Positions 43,233 to 51,812 of a DNA stretch of 64,000 nucleotides are shown here, in pieces. The stretch spans positions 124,001-188,000 of the forward strand of contig NZ_CP045875.1 of the NCBI RefSeq assembly GCF_009649955.1, written 5' to 3'. The notes beneath the pieces were generated by a model. That model made no database searches. It saw only the letters and a list, made by a program, of their open reading frames with translations, and was not told where the DNA came from. Each line of letters opens with the position of its first letter. Position 1 is the stretch's first letter. A program made the translations under genes and the position numbers. The DNA is from Heliorestis convoluta (GTDB lineage: Bacteria; Bacillota; Desulfitobacteriia; Heliobacteriales; Heliobacteriaceae).

Positions 43233-43823
43233 TTGAACAGCACAACATGGTTCGAAATGTACCAGGGTCTCAGAAAAGAAGAATCACGACTTCGCTCTAT
43301 TAAGTTACACAAAGAAAACGAGCGAGCCATGAAAGTGTACGAAACTGATGAATACGAAGACAACATAGCCCATCAGCAAATTCGGCAAATTAGTTTCCTG
43401 TTAAGCAATTCGAGATTACAGGCAGATAGTGTGAAACGTCATGTAATGACGGAAGAAGTATACATGCTAGATCTCTCATCACGACAAAGAAAAGTACTTA
43501 ACTGGAGGTTGAGTGGTGGTGATGTTGATACTGCAGAAAGTCACTTAGGAATGAGTAAAAGCGACATTCGAAAAGCATTTTGGGAAGCAATTCAAAAGAT
43601 AGAAGAGAATGTGGGACAGTTTAGGAAAGCTATTGATGAATATGGCTTAGAGTACGATGATGCGCTACTTTATATGAAATTATCGCAAAAGGAAAGAGAA
43701 GCATTTTTGCTGGACAAAAGGGGCTTAAAGAGTAGGGAGATAGCTGAAGCCTTGGGGATATCAGCAAGTAGAGTTAGAGATATCAAAAGTTCCATCCGCC
43801 AAAAAGCTCTCGTAACTTTGTAA
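43233..43823 (+). CDS. Sigma-70 region 4-like regulator
   Basis: 196 residues with a C-terminal helix-turn-helix of the sigma region 4 type: LSQKEREAFLLDKRGLKSRE, IAEALGISASRVRDIKSS. A second, weaker copy precedes it (LSSRQRKVLNWRLSGGDVDT, AESHLGMSKSDIRKAFW). No region 2 for -10 recognition is visible, so it is more like phage late-gene activators or positive control factors than a full sigma factor. TTG start after AGGCGGTGA. First gene of a regulatory run that continues into the NusG-like gene 13 bp later. Confidence 0.65.
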   Translation: MNSTTWFEMYQGLRKEESRLRSIKLHKENERAMKVYETDEYEDNIAHQQIRQISFLLSNSRLQADSVKRHVMTEEVYMLDLSSRQRKVLNWRLSGGDVDTAESHLGMSKSDIRKAFWEAIQKIEENVGQFRKAIDEYGLEYDDALLYMKLSQKEREAFLLDKRGLKSREIAEALGISASRVRDIKSSIRQKALVTL

Positions 43824-43836
43824 AGGAGGGCATCGG

Positions 43837-44397
43837 GTGCAACTACATCTTGTTAGTAGGGCTGGAAACAATGTAGACTGGTACGCCTGTCGAGTGATGA
43901 CGGGGCAGGAAAAAGCAGTGGCCTCCTTAATTGCAGAAATTGCAAAAGAGAATCAGGCTCTTGGAATTGTGACCGTCAACTCCATTTGCAAAAAAGCTCT
44001 CCAGACTGGTAGGCGCGCCCGTGTTGTGGTGGAGCCCATCATGCCAGGGTACATAATGATCTCTTTAGCTTCTACGACTGACCCTAATAATATTAATTCG
44101 TTTTTGAAGCACGTAAAAAAAATACCAGGCTTTATTCGAGTCAGCCCTGTACCTTTGCCAGAAAAGGATGTTTCTTTGTACTTGTGTTTATCACAAAAAG
44201 TGCATCATGAGTTCAAAGTCGAACGGAATACCATACCTCACATAGGGGACTGGATTTTTCTGACTGAAAAAGAAACAGGAATAGGAAAATTGAGAGGACA
44301 GGTGATCAAAATCCAAAAAGAAGTTTTGGAATTAACAGTATGGGTGGAAGTTCCTACAGCAATCGGTAAGATCGTCTTGCAGGGGCAGAGTGCTTAA
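43837..44397 (+). CDS. Specialised NusG paralogue (LoaP/ActX-like antiterminator)
   Basis: 186 residues with a NusG N-terminal domain that binds the polymerase clamp (NVDWYACRVMTGQEKAVASL, PIMPGYIMISLAS, KKIPGFIRVS) and a C-terminal KOW domain (IPHIGDWIFLTEKETGIGKL). It is not housekeeping NusG: it lies in a mobile element between a sigma-like gene and replication-type genes. Specialised NusG proteins (RfaH, LoaP, ActX) let polymerase read through long operons, and ActX does so for conjugative pilus operons. The likely target here is the 15-kb transfer operon starting near 48396. GTG after AAAGGAGGG. Confidence 0.85.
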   Translation: MQLHLVSRAGNNVDWYACRVMTGQEKAVASLIAEIAKENQALGIVTVNSICKKALQTGRRARVVVEPIMPGYIMISLASTTDPNNINSFLKHVKKIPGFIRVSPVPLPEKDVSLYLCLSQKVHHEFKVERNTIPHIGDWIFLTEKETGIGKLRGQVIKIQKEVLELTVWVEVPTAIGKIVLQGQSA

Positions 44398-44440
44398 GTA
44401 ATTACCCTGAGATAGCCAACTACATTAAGGGGCTACAACA

Positions 44441-45103
44441 ATGATAATTCGTAAAAAAAATACGTCCTTTACCCTAAACAGAGCAATACAGAACGTAAAT
44501 AAAGAAGAGGATAGGGTTAATGATTACGGATTTTCCCTGGTTCGCTTCAAAAGAAAAAATAAAGCTTTATTTAGTCAAATTATATCAGAAAATGTTCACT
44601 ATTTGTCAATAAATAATTATCTTTCATCTCCAGAGAGAGCATTTCTTTTTTTCCTTTCAAGTGTACTGGAGATGCACTCTAACGCTTTAATGATTCCAAT
44701 AGATAAGACTAAATATAAAAAAGAAGATAAGAATTCGCTTTTAGGCATGTATATGACAATCTCTGATATTTGCAGAATTTTCAAAATATCAAGAACTCAA
44801 GCTAGTAAAAATATAAATGCCTTGCTCAAAAAAGGTATCGTTTTGGAATATGTAAACTCAAGTATGAAAGAAAAGCATGGGCGTGTCGTAGGAGAACGCC
44901 CACTTTTTTTAAACCCTGAGATCATTTTTGCAGGCGACAGAAACAGGATAAACGCTATTTTGGCTAAGCTTGTAATGGAAGCGGATGTACTTGAGCGAGA
45001 GAGTATGAAGCTCCCTTGGAAAGTATGGCTATCTCCTCATGATGAGTACGCTAGGCTTGTTACTAGGAAGAAATACTTAGAGTACAAAAAAGTACAACCA
45101 TAA
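44441..45103 (+). CDS. Winged-helix RepL-like protein, paralogue 1
   Basis: 220 residues; a winged helix around MYMTISDICRIFKISRTQAS, KNINALLKKGIVLEYVN followed by RPLFLNPEIIFAGDRNRINA. The pattern recalls Firmicute RepL-type plasmid initiators, which end a winged helix with a conserved (I/L)NPxxI(F/Y) motif, but similarity is limited and a MarR-like regulator is possible. It shares domain layout and end (KMPxKVxxxxxxEYxxLVTRKxYxE) with the second copy at 45380, from which it is separated by iteron-like repeats. Confidence 0.55.
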   Translation: MIIRKKNTSFTLNRAIQNVNKEEDRVNDYGFSLVRFKRKNKALFSQIISENVHYLSINNYLSSPERAFLFFLSSVLEMHSNALMIPIDKTKYKKEDKNSLLGMYMTISDICRIFKISRTQASKNINALLKKGIVLEYVNSSMKEKHGRVVGERPLFLNPEIIFAGDRNRINAILAKLVMEADVLERESMKLPWKVWLSPHDEYARLVTRKKYLEYKKVQP

Positions 45104-45189
45104 AAAACAATCCAATAAAAGGGTGTTTGATGCAAAAAACACCTAAATTTTTTCTTGTAGCTCAGAAATTCTGCAGATCTGTCCTTTGG

Positions 45190-45253
45190 GTTGGACAAAA
45201 ATGTCCAACATGTGTATCAAAAATAAGATACATGTGAATCAAAAATGATACAC
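45190..45253. repeat. Iteron-like and inverted repeats between the RepL-like paralogues
   Basis: GTTGGACA-AAAA-TGTCCAAC (45190-45209) is a perfect inverted repeat. Next, CATGTGTATCAAAAATAAGA (45209) and CATGTGAATCAAAAATGATA (45231) are direct repeats, each also a partial palindrome (GTGTATC with GATAC-A). They could be initiator-binding iterons of an origin, or operators for the flanking winged-helix genes. Confidence 0.6.
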
Positions 45254-45379
45254 CTAAAAAGGGCCGCAAAGCCTTATATATCAAGGGTTTGAGCGATTTT
45301 GTCACTTCCCCTCTATTCTCACTCTTTAATATTAAAATCCAAATACATTTTTAACCAAAAAAACATAATGGAGTTTTAC

Positions 45380-45946
45380 ATGAAAATAACAAAGACAGTA
45401 ACAATGCTGGGAGGCTTGAACCAAGGAATTGTACAAGTATCGGCAAATATTAAATTTCTGATTGAATCAAATTATCTCTCAAGTAAGGACTGGGGGTATT
45501 GCATACAGCTCTGCCCCTATTTGAGCCCAAGTTCTAATCTCTTGGTTAGCGCCGAAGAGTACAGCCACGGTTACGGAATGATCTCGGCCTTATCTCTTAA
45601 CAAAATAGCTAACATTTACGGAAAGTCTAGAAGACAAGTTACCAGGGTAGTCAGTCAATTGATTAAAAAAGGTATTCTGCTAGAGAAGCTTGATTCCGCT
45701 GCAGAAGAAGAGAAAGAAAGACTAGGCAAAGTTGTTCGACAAAGAGAGATCTATATGAATCCAGAGCTGATTTATGCAGGTGACTTGCAGCAGATAAACA
45801 TGGGAACATGTTTATTACTAAAACGTAATGATGTAATTGAACAGCACAACATAAAGATGCCTCTAAAAGTAATTGTGAAGCAGGAAGAGGAATATGGCGT
45901 TCTTGTTACTAGAAAGCAGTATGAAGAATTAATGGGCATGCAGTAG
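45380..45946 (+). CDS. Winged-helix RepL-like protein, paralogue 2
   Basis: 188 residues, the same architecture as the gene at 44441: a winged helix (ALSLNKIANIYGKSRRQVTR, VVSQLIKKGILLEKLD), REIYMNPELIYAGDLQQIN and an end resembling the first copy. The ATG at 45380 follows ATGGAG by 8 bases; the upstream ATG at 45299 has no ribosome site. A duplicated pair around repeats suggests either two competing initiators or an initiator and its regulator. Confidence 0.55.
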   Translation: MKITKTVTMLGGLNQGIVQVSANIKFLIESNYLSSKDWGYCIQLCPYLSPSSNLLVSAEEYSHGYGMISALSLNKIANIYGKSRRQVTRVVSQLIKKGILLEKLDSAAEEEKERLGKVVRQREIYMNPELIYAGDLQQINMGTCLLLKRNDVIEQHNIKMPLKVIVKQEEEYGVLVTRKQYEELMGMQ

Positions 45947-46010
45947 TTGTTTTTCCAGTGAAAAGAAATTATTTGCCTTCATTATTCGCAAAAACGAAAA
46001 ATATTCGAAC

Positions 46011-48275
46011 TTGAAAGATATGTATTCTTTTCACCGGAAAAAAGATGAATTAGGAGTGGTAGGATTGTTTGCAGAACAAATAGAACAACAAACAAGTCAA
46101 GTTTCCACTGCGATTATAAAAGGAATTATCAAAAGAATTATTTTTCAAAAAGATGACTTTCACATACTGTCTTTCATGGCCGAAAAAACAAAAGAGCCAA
46201 TTACGATTGTTGGAGATTTTTTCAACGTAGCTCCTGAAGACGATCTTACCGTTTGGGGTGAGTGGGAGAGTCATCCCAAATTCGGACATCAGCTTAAAGT
46301 TTCAAAATGGGAAAGGCCATTGCCTTCAACGATGGAGCAGATTGAGAAGTACCTTGCTAGTGGTCATATAAAAGGCATTGGTCCTGTAAAAGCAGCCAGG
46401 ATCGTTCGTGAATTTGGTGAGCGTACATTGGATGTAATTCAAACTGGCCCCGATGTATTGGGCAATATTAAAGGCATTAATCGAGAACAAGCCCAACATA
46501 TTCATCAATCCATTGTGGAGCGCATGGAAGAACAACACCTTTTGCTTAATCTTTTACACTTAGGCTTTAGTGCTAGTATGGCTAAGAGAGCCTATAAGCA
46601 CTTCAAAAGTAAGACCGTAGATATCGTAAAAACAAACCCTTACAGACTTACAGAAGTAAACTTATTTGGTTTTCACAAAGCAGATCAGATAGCCTCCCAT
46701 TTAGGTTTACCGACTGATTCTTCAGAACGAATACAAGCAGCCATCTTACATGTAACAGAAGAAACAACTAAGTCTACTGGACACTGTTGGTTGACTCGTG
46801 ACGAAATTTTAGAAGAAGCATTAAAGCTACTCAACAAAAACAGCAATGTATCCTGGGAAAGTGCCGAAAAAGAATTAACTTATTTAAGTACATTGGATTC
46901 TCAACTGGTACAAATGGGAGAGCAAATATATCCCGGCAGACTCTTTCGGGCAGAGTCCATTGTTGCCAATCGTATTTCAAGCCTCACAAGCTCTGTGCAT
47001 ACCAACAGGCATTTTCCTCTTCACCGGATGATAGAGCTATACGAAAAGCGAAGCAAAATCAAACTGGCAAAAAATCAGAGAGAAGCAGTAGAAGCCATCT
47101 TTCAAACTAACCTGCTGATTCTAACAGGAGGTCCTGGTACAGGAAAAACTCAAACCACTCGTGCCATCATAGATATTTTTGAACAGGTCAATGCAAATGC
47201 AAAAATTGTCTTATCAGCTCCTACGGGAAGAGCTTCTAGGCGAATGTCTGAGGTGACAGGAAGAGAAGCCGGAACGATTCATAGTCTTTTGAAAATCAAC
47301 AAAAGCGGCAAGCCAACATACGACACAAACAATCCTTTACCTTGTGATTTGCTAGTGATCGATGAATCCTCAATGCTGGATATTTCTCTAGCGAGACGAG
47401 TTTTTGAGTCTATAAGCGACGATACAAAAATATTGCTTGTAGGAGACATCGATCAGTTACCATCGGTTGGACCGGGAAATGTATTAAATGATTTAATCAA
47501 TGCTGGAGTATCAACAGTACGCCTGAAAGAAATTTTTCGGCAGGGAAAAGAAAGTCAGATCGTAATCAATGCTCACAGGATAAACCAAGGGAAAAATATA
47601 GACATTGCTGTGAACAAAGATGACTTTTACTTCATAGCAAAAGAAGATCCAGAAGAGATTGCCCAACTGATTTTACGCTCTGTTAGACGATTGCTACAAA
47701 AGGGCATGACTGTGGAAGAAATACAGATCTTATGCCCTATGAAAAAAGGACCAGTTGGAACAACGAATTTGAATCGACTTATTCAGTCAATAGTAAATCC
47801 CAAAATGTATGGAGCAAGTGAACTCATGAGTGGAAACGAAGTCTTTCGCTCTGGTGATAAAGTTATTCAGACAAAAAATAACTATGGAAAACAAGTCTTT
47901 AACGGTGATGTTGGAATTGTACAGAATATAGGTTCCTTCTATGACGAAGATGAAGGTAGAGAAGTTATGAGTCTAACAGCTATCTTTAACGGCGAGACTG
48001 TTCGATATCAAGAAAACGAATTAGGGCAACTGTCTTTAGCTTACGCAGTAACGGTGCACAAAAGTCAAGGCTCAGAATATGAGGCCGTCATCATGCCTGT
48101 AACAACGCAACACTATGTTATGTTGGCGCGAAACTTACTTTACACAGCCGTAACACGAGCAAAGAAAATGGTCATTCTAGTTGGCACACAAAAAGCTTTG
48201 CATCTTGCCATACGTAATAATAAGATAAGTCAAAGAAACACAGGGTTAATTCATAAAATAGTAACAAAAGGTTGA
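46011..48275 (+). CDS. recD2: RecD2-type DNA helicase
   Basis: Superfamily 1B helicase moving 5' to 3', 754 residues, close to the usual RecD2 length. N-terminal OB-like region, then tandem helix-hairpin-helix segments (GHIKGIGPVKAARIVREFGE), Walker A TGGPGTGKTQTT near 372, Walker B LLVIDESSML, and C-terminal motif AVTVHKSQGSEY followed by YTAVTRAKK. RecD2 without RecBC acts in DNA repair and replication; on a mobile element it may help transfer or replication. TTG at 46011 and ATG at 46020 are both possible starts. No other recombination gene is beside it. Confidence 0.92.
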   Translation: MKDMYSFHRKKDELGVVGLFAEQIEQQTSQVSTAIIKGIIKRIIFQKDDFHILSFMAEKTKEPITIVGDFFNVAPEDDLTVWGEWESHPKFGHQLKVSKWERPLPSTMEQIEKYLASGHIKGIGPVKAARIVREFGERTLDVIQTGPDVLGNIKGINREQAQHIHQSIVERMEEQHLLLNLLHLGFSASMAKRAYKHFKSKTVDIVKTNPYRLTEVNLFGFHKADQIASHLGLPTDSSERIQAAILHVTEETTKSTGHCWLTRDEILEEALKLLNKNSNVSWESAEKELTYLSTLDSQLVQMGEQIYPGRLFRAESIVANRISSLTSSVHTNRHFPLHRMIELYEKRSKIKLAKNQREAVEAIFQTNLLILTGGPGTGKTQTTRAIIDIFEQVNANAKIVLSAPTGRASRRMSEVTGREAGTIHSLLKINKSGKPTYDTNNPLPCDLLVIDESSMLDISLARRVFESISDDTKILLVGDIDQLPSVGPGNVLNDLINAGVSTVRLKEIFRQGKESQIVINAHRINQGKNIDIAVNKDDFYFIAKEDPEEIAQLILRSVRRLLQKGMTVEEIQILCPMKKGPVGTTNLNRLIQSIVNPKMYGASELMSGNEVFRSGDKVIQTKNNYGKQVFNGDVGIVQNIGSFYDEDEGREVMSLTAIFNGETVRYQENELGQLSLAYAVTVHKSQGSEYEAVIMPVTTQHYVMLARNLLYTAVTRAKKMVILVGTQKALHLAIRNNKISQRNTGLIHKIVTKG

Positions 48276-48466
48276 CTTATCGCTTAATTATTAGTATGAT
48301 CTTTATAGGTTTAGAAAATATTCTTTAGATTAAAAAAGCGTCTTAAAAACAAGTAACGTTTTGACCCCCTAATAAAAGTCTGCCCTTTTTGAGAAAAAAC
48401 CCACCTTGTGATTTGCAAGGTGGGTTTTCTGCATTTAAAGGCATAGGGTAAGGGGGTGACATACCA
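48276..48466 (+). promoter_or_regulatory. Leader of the transfer operon with terminator-like hairpin
   Basis: AAAACCCACCTTG (48396-48408) pairs perfectly with CAAGGTGGGTTTT (48416-48428) around 7 bases. Only a short T run follows. It lies about 40 bases before the first secretion gene and could be a terminator for recD2 or the attenuator that the specialised NusG overrides. I see no strong promoter between recD2 and the hairpin. Confidence 0.55.
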
Positions 48467-48814
48467 ATCAAAAAAACAAAGGCTATGGCATTTGTTGGAG
48501 CTGCGATTTGTACTCTACTGATTGTTAGTACAGCTTTTGCAAATGCGCCAACAAGCATTACAGAAGGTCTTCAAGGTCAAAGTCTGAATGATGCAGGAAA
48601 CAAAATACTCAATGTAGTTAAATGGGTAATGGCAATCCTAACAATTGTTTGTGCTGTTGCCATGGCTGCTATCGGAGCTAAAATGGCTGCATTAGGTTCT
48701 AATCCTCAAAAAAGAGCAGACTTGATGACTGGTTTTCTTGTTGCCATGGGTGGTACAGCGATTTGCGGTGGAGCATGGTTCTTAACCAGTGTTGGACTTG
48801 GAATCTTTCAATAA
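48467..48814 (+). CDS. TrbC/VirB2-like conjugative pilin-type protein
   Basis: Small exported membrane protein, first of the transfer run. A signal peptide ending STAFA-NAP, then a mature part of about 90 residues with two hydrophobic helices (NVVKWVMAILTIVCAVAMAA and TGFLVAMGGTAICGGAWFLT) around a short polar loop, the VirB2 pattern. The ATG at 48485 would give a signal peptide without positive charge. An ATC at 48467, 8 bases after AGGGGGTG, adds KKTKAM and makes a proper n-region, so initiation at AUC is likely. Confidence 0.75.
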   Translation: MKKTKAMAFVGAAICTLLIVSTAFANAPTSITEGLQGQSLNDAGNKILNVVKWVMAILTIVCAVAMAAIGAKMAALGSNPQKRADLMTGFLVAMGGTAICGGAWFLTSVGLGIFQ

Positions 48815-48825
48815 GGGGGTGACCT

Positions 48826-49170
48826 ATGGGGGGGACCTATCATCTTCCTATGCAACCAGAGGGGGAAGATAAGATTATTGGCGGTATGCTTAGTCTTCGG
48901 CAGTTTGCTTTTTTGCTCGTTGGATTTGTACTAGGCGCATTGTTAGGAGTACTCCTATTAAAGCTCACCAAACTTATTTTTGTTGCGGTACTAATCTCAT
49001 TACTTCCGTCGATACTTGGAGCATACATGGCTTTTTGGCGAATCGAAAAGCATGATATGACAGCGGATCAATACTGGAGATTCCGATTGCTTTATCAATA
49101 TCGTGACAGAAAGTATCCCTATCGACAAGACAGGCTTGTCTCACTAATAGGTCATTCAAAAGGGGTCTGA
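48826..49170 (+). CDS. PrgI family protein (VirB3-like)
   Basis: 114 residues with two adjacent membrane helices (LRQFAFLLVGFVLGALLGVL and LIFVAVLISLLPSILGAYMA) and a basic cytoplasmic tail ending HSKGV. This is the PrgI/VirB3 inner-membrane component that typically sits between VirB2-like and VirB4 genes in Gram-positive type IV secretion systems. AGGGGGTGACC precedes the ATG; the gap to the previous gene is 11 bp. Confidence 0.8.
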   Translation: MGGTYHLPMQPEGEDKIIGGMLSLRQFAFLLVGFVLGALLGVLLLKLTKLIFVAVLISLLPSILGAYMAFWRIEKHDMTADQYWRFRLLYQYRDRKYPYRQDRLVSLIGHSKGV

Positions 49171-49188
49171 TTTTCACTGACTTATGTA

Positions 49189-49878
49189 TTGGGCTTACTT
49201 AGTTTGTTGGCCGCCGTCTTTGGCGGCTTTTTTTTCTACGAAAAACATAGGCAGAAAAAAGAGAAAGAAGAAACTTTGCCGAGTGCCCAAGAATTTTTAA
49301 GGGTTGAAGACATTCGGTATAACACAATCTGTTTGGGTGATGGAGAGTACAGGGCTGCCATCGAATGTGGTTCCATAAACTATTTTTTGCTCAGCATGAA
49401 TGAGCAGTATGCCATAGAGCAATCCTTTTCCCGCTATATAGCTGGCCTAACTAGAAATGTTCAGTTTCAAATTCAGACTCGTCAAGTAGATATGCGCTGG
49501 GCAATCACTCAGATCCGCGGGAATTCACAAAAACAAAACAATGCAGTCTTGCAGGGCTATGCCGATAATCTTGCAAAGTTTCTAGAAGACTGGTCAGCCC
49601 AAAGGTCTACTTTAATCCGAAAAAACTACATAGTTGTTTCGTCGAAAAACGAAAAGCCTGAAGAAGCTTATGGAGAGCTGAACAGGCTTGCTCAGACGAC
49701 CATAGACGCTCTTAGTCGAATGGGAGTCAAATGCAAGGTCTTGAATACACAAGAACTTTTGGATGTTTTATATGTATCTCAAAATAAGGAAAGAGCATCT
49801 TATGCGCCTGGTCCAAGTAAAGCCGAAGAACTGGGTTACATGAGCTTACTTGTTGAAGGTAACAACCAAAGTAGGTGA
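49189..49878 (+). CDS. Conjugation protein with N-terminal membrane anchor, VirB4-N-like
   Basis: 229 residues: a single N-terminal helix (GLLSLLAAVFGGFFFYEKH), a charged linker, then a domain (VEDIRYNTICLGDGEYRAAI, INYFLLSMNEQYAIEQSFSR) that resembles the N-terminal part of VirB4/TraC ATPases but lacks the ATPase. Such split forms lie next to virB4 in some Firmicute elements. The start is uncertain: TTG at 49189 or CTG at 49177, both following AAGGGGT. It overlaps or abuts virB4. Confidence 0.55.
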   Translation: MGLLSLLAAVFGGFFFYEKHRQKKEKEETLPSAQEFLRVEDIRYNTICLGDGEYRAAIECGSINYFLLSMNEQYAIEQSFSRYIAGLTRNVQFQIQTRQVDMRWAITQIRGNSQKQNNAVLQGYADNLAKFLEDWSAQRSTLIRKNYIVVSSKNEKPEEAYGELNRLAQTTIDALSRMGVKCKVLNTQELLDVLYVSQNKERASYAPGPSKAEELGYMSLLVEGNNQSR

Positions 49879-49886
49879 TAGCACAC

Positions 49887-51812
49887 ATGCTTGAGTGGTT
49901 CAGGAAAAAAGAAAAGAAACAAAACCAGGAAAGAAGTAAGCTTACAAAACCGAAAACGGAAGAGGAACTTCAGTTCTCGTTAGAAAGCGAAGAAGAAATA
50001 GTTTTCGGACAATCCCTTAAAGGCTCGGTACCGTCTATTAAGGATCTTGTTGCTCCTGATGGATACAAAGAAACAGAGAACTACATGCAAGTAGGCTCCA
50101 AAAGGTATTCTCGTGTCTTTGTAATCGCGCAATTACCTAGAATCGTACAGGTTGGATTTTTAGAAATTGTTTACGGCTTAGGTGATGTGGATGTATCCGT
50201 TCACCTGTATCCGGTAAACGGAAAAAGCGCGGTAGAGCAATTGACAAGGCAGATAACGCAGTTAGAATCACAAAGAATCATCGAAGAAAAACGTGGTGAT
50301 ATCTATAACCTATCATTGCTAACTGCCACTAGAGATGACCTTTGGCAACTTCGAGAAGCGATTCAAACAGGTAGAGAAAAACTATATCACACGACTATTT
50401 TGATCAATTTATCTGCTCATTCACCGGAAGACCTTGACCGAAAATCGCTAATTCTTGAAGAACGACTTGCTGGTAGAGGGATGGAACTACGCTCTATGTT
50501 TCTCAGGCAAGCAGAAGCTTATCGAAGTACCTTGCTTCTTGGTAGAAATGAAGTAATGGACATATATCGCACGCTGAACATGGGTGGAGCCTTATCACTT
50601 TTTCCTTTTCTAAATCCAGAACTAACACATGATTCGGGTATTTTCTTAGGACGAAATTTTCACACAGGAGCGCCGATCTTTTTTGATTCTTTCAAAGGAC
50701 AAAACTATTCCATGGTACTTATCGGCACGGCTGGCGCTGGAAAGTCAGTGACCGTGAAAGCAGTGATCAACCGAGGCGCCATTGAAGGAATACGCTCTTT
50801 AATCGTCGATGTAGAAGGCGAGTACAAAAACACAACTCTCATGATAGGCGGTGCTCATATTCCCTTGTATCCTGATAAACCTGCAATGTTGAACCCCTTA
50901 GAGATCGAAGTAGATATTGACGATGATACAGGTGAAGAAGAAGTTAGGGTAAGGGAAAAAGTTGTTCAGGTAGCTGACCTACTCACAATCATGTGTATGG
51001 GTACCCATGGTGAAGCTATCTCTGCTGAAGAAAGGGCTATCATAGAAGAAGCCGTTTTAGAAACTTATAGGGACGACTTTGGTATTAACGAAAAACCAGA
51101 TAGCCTTTACGAGGAAATTCCCATTGAGTCCAGTGAAGCAGAAGAGATCAATTTGGGATATCGACGAAAAGAGATGCCTACGATTTCTAACGTTTACAAT
51201 CGAATCGTTCAAAAAGAAGGGGCAATAAGGCTATCTAGGATTCTCAAACCTTTTTTACGAACAGGCACGATGGGAATGTTTGATGGCCCTTCTCAAATCG
51301 ACTTAAAAGATGTGCCTGTTATTTGTTTTAACTTAAAGCCTTTGGGTGAAAGTTTTTTAAGACCGCTTGCAATGTATATCGTATCTACCTGGGCATGGGA
51401 AACATGGATTAAAAGAAATCGTCATGTAAGAAAACGCTTTATAGCTGATGAAGCTTGGGTCATGATGGGATATGAAGAGATGGCTTCTTTTCTAGAGCTT
51501 CTTTCAAGGCGTGGTCGTAAATGGAACATTTCGCTCATGGTAGCCTCACAATCATTTGTGGAATTTGTTGAAAACCCAAAAGGAAAAGCAGTCTTAACCA
51601 ATGCCATGACAAGACTTCTGATGAAACAGTCACCGACAGACATAGATGCTGTATGCGAAGTCTTTAAGCTCACTGAAGGGGAGAGAGAATTTATTGCATC
51701 TTGTGGTCAAGGTGAAGGTCTTCTACAGTATGACAAAGAAAAATTGGCCGTAGAGGTGGTGTGTACGCCTGAAGAGTTGGAGTTCTTTAACACAACACCA
51801 CAAATTGCTTAG
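49887..51812 (+). CDS. VirB4/TraE-type conjugation ATPase
   Basis: Energy-supplying ATPase of the secretion channel. Walker A LIGTAGAGKSVTVKA near residue 281, the DVEGEYKN strand, Walker B RKRFIADEAWVMM near 517 and the following LLSRRGRKWNISLMVASQ segment are the VirB4 hallmarks. The N-terminal 200 residues are the membrane-facing domain. The ATG at 49887 follows AGGTGA; the in-frame GTG at 49875 overlaps the previous stop. Its absence of a transmembrane anchor and the HerA/FtsK-like core distinguish it from VirD4, which is not in the window. Confidence 0.92.
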   Translation: MLEWFRKKEKKQNQERSKLTKPKTEEELQFSLESEEEIVFGQSLKGSVPSIKDLVAPDGYKETENYMQVGSKRYSRVFVIAQLPRIVQVGFLEIVYGLGDVDVSVHLYPVNGKSAVEQLTRQITQLESQRIIEEKRGDIYNLSLLTATRDDLWQLREAIQTGREKLYHTTILINLSAHSPEDLDRKSLILEERLAGRGMELRSMFLRQAEAYRSTLLLGRNEVMDIYRTLNMGGALSLFPFLNPELTHDSGIFLGRNFHTGAPIFFDSFKGQNYSMVLIGTAGAGKSVTVKAVINRGAIEGIRSLIVDVEGEYKNTTLMIGGAHIPLYPDKPAMLNPLEIEVDIDDDTGEEEVRVREKVVQVADLLTIMCMGTHGEAISAEERAIIEEAVLETYRDDFGINEKPDSLYEEIPIESSEAEEINLGYRRKEMPTISNVYNRIVQKEGAIRLSRILKPFLRTGTMGMFDGPSQIDLKDVPVICFNLKPLGESFLRPLAMYIVSTWAWETWIKRNRHVRKRFIADEAWVMMGYEEMASFLELLSRRGRKWNISLMVASQSFVEFVENPKGKAVLTNAMTRLLMKQSPTDIDAVCEVFKLTEGEREFIASCGQGEGLLQYDKEKLAVEVVCTPEELEFFNTTPQIA

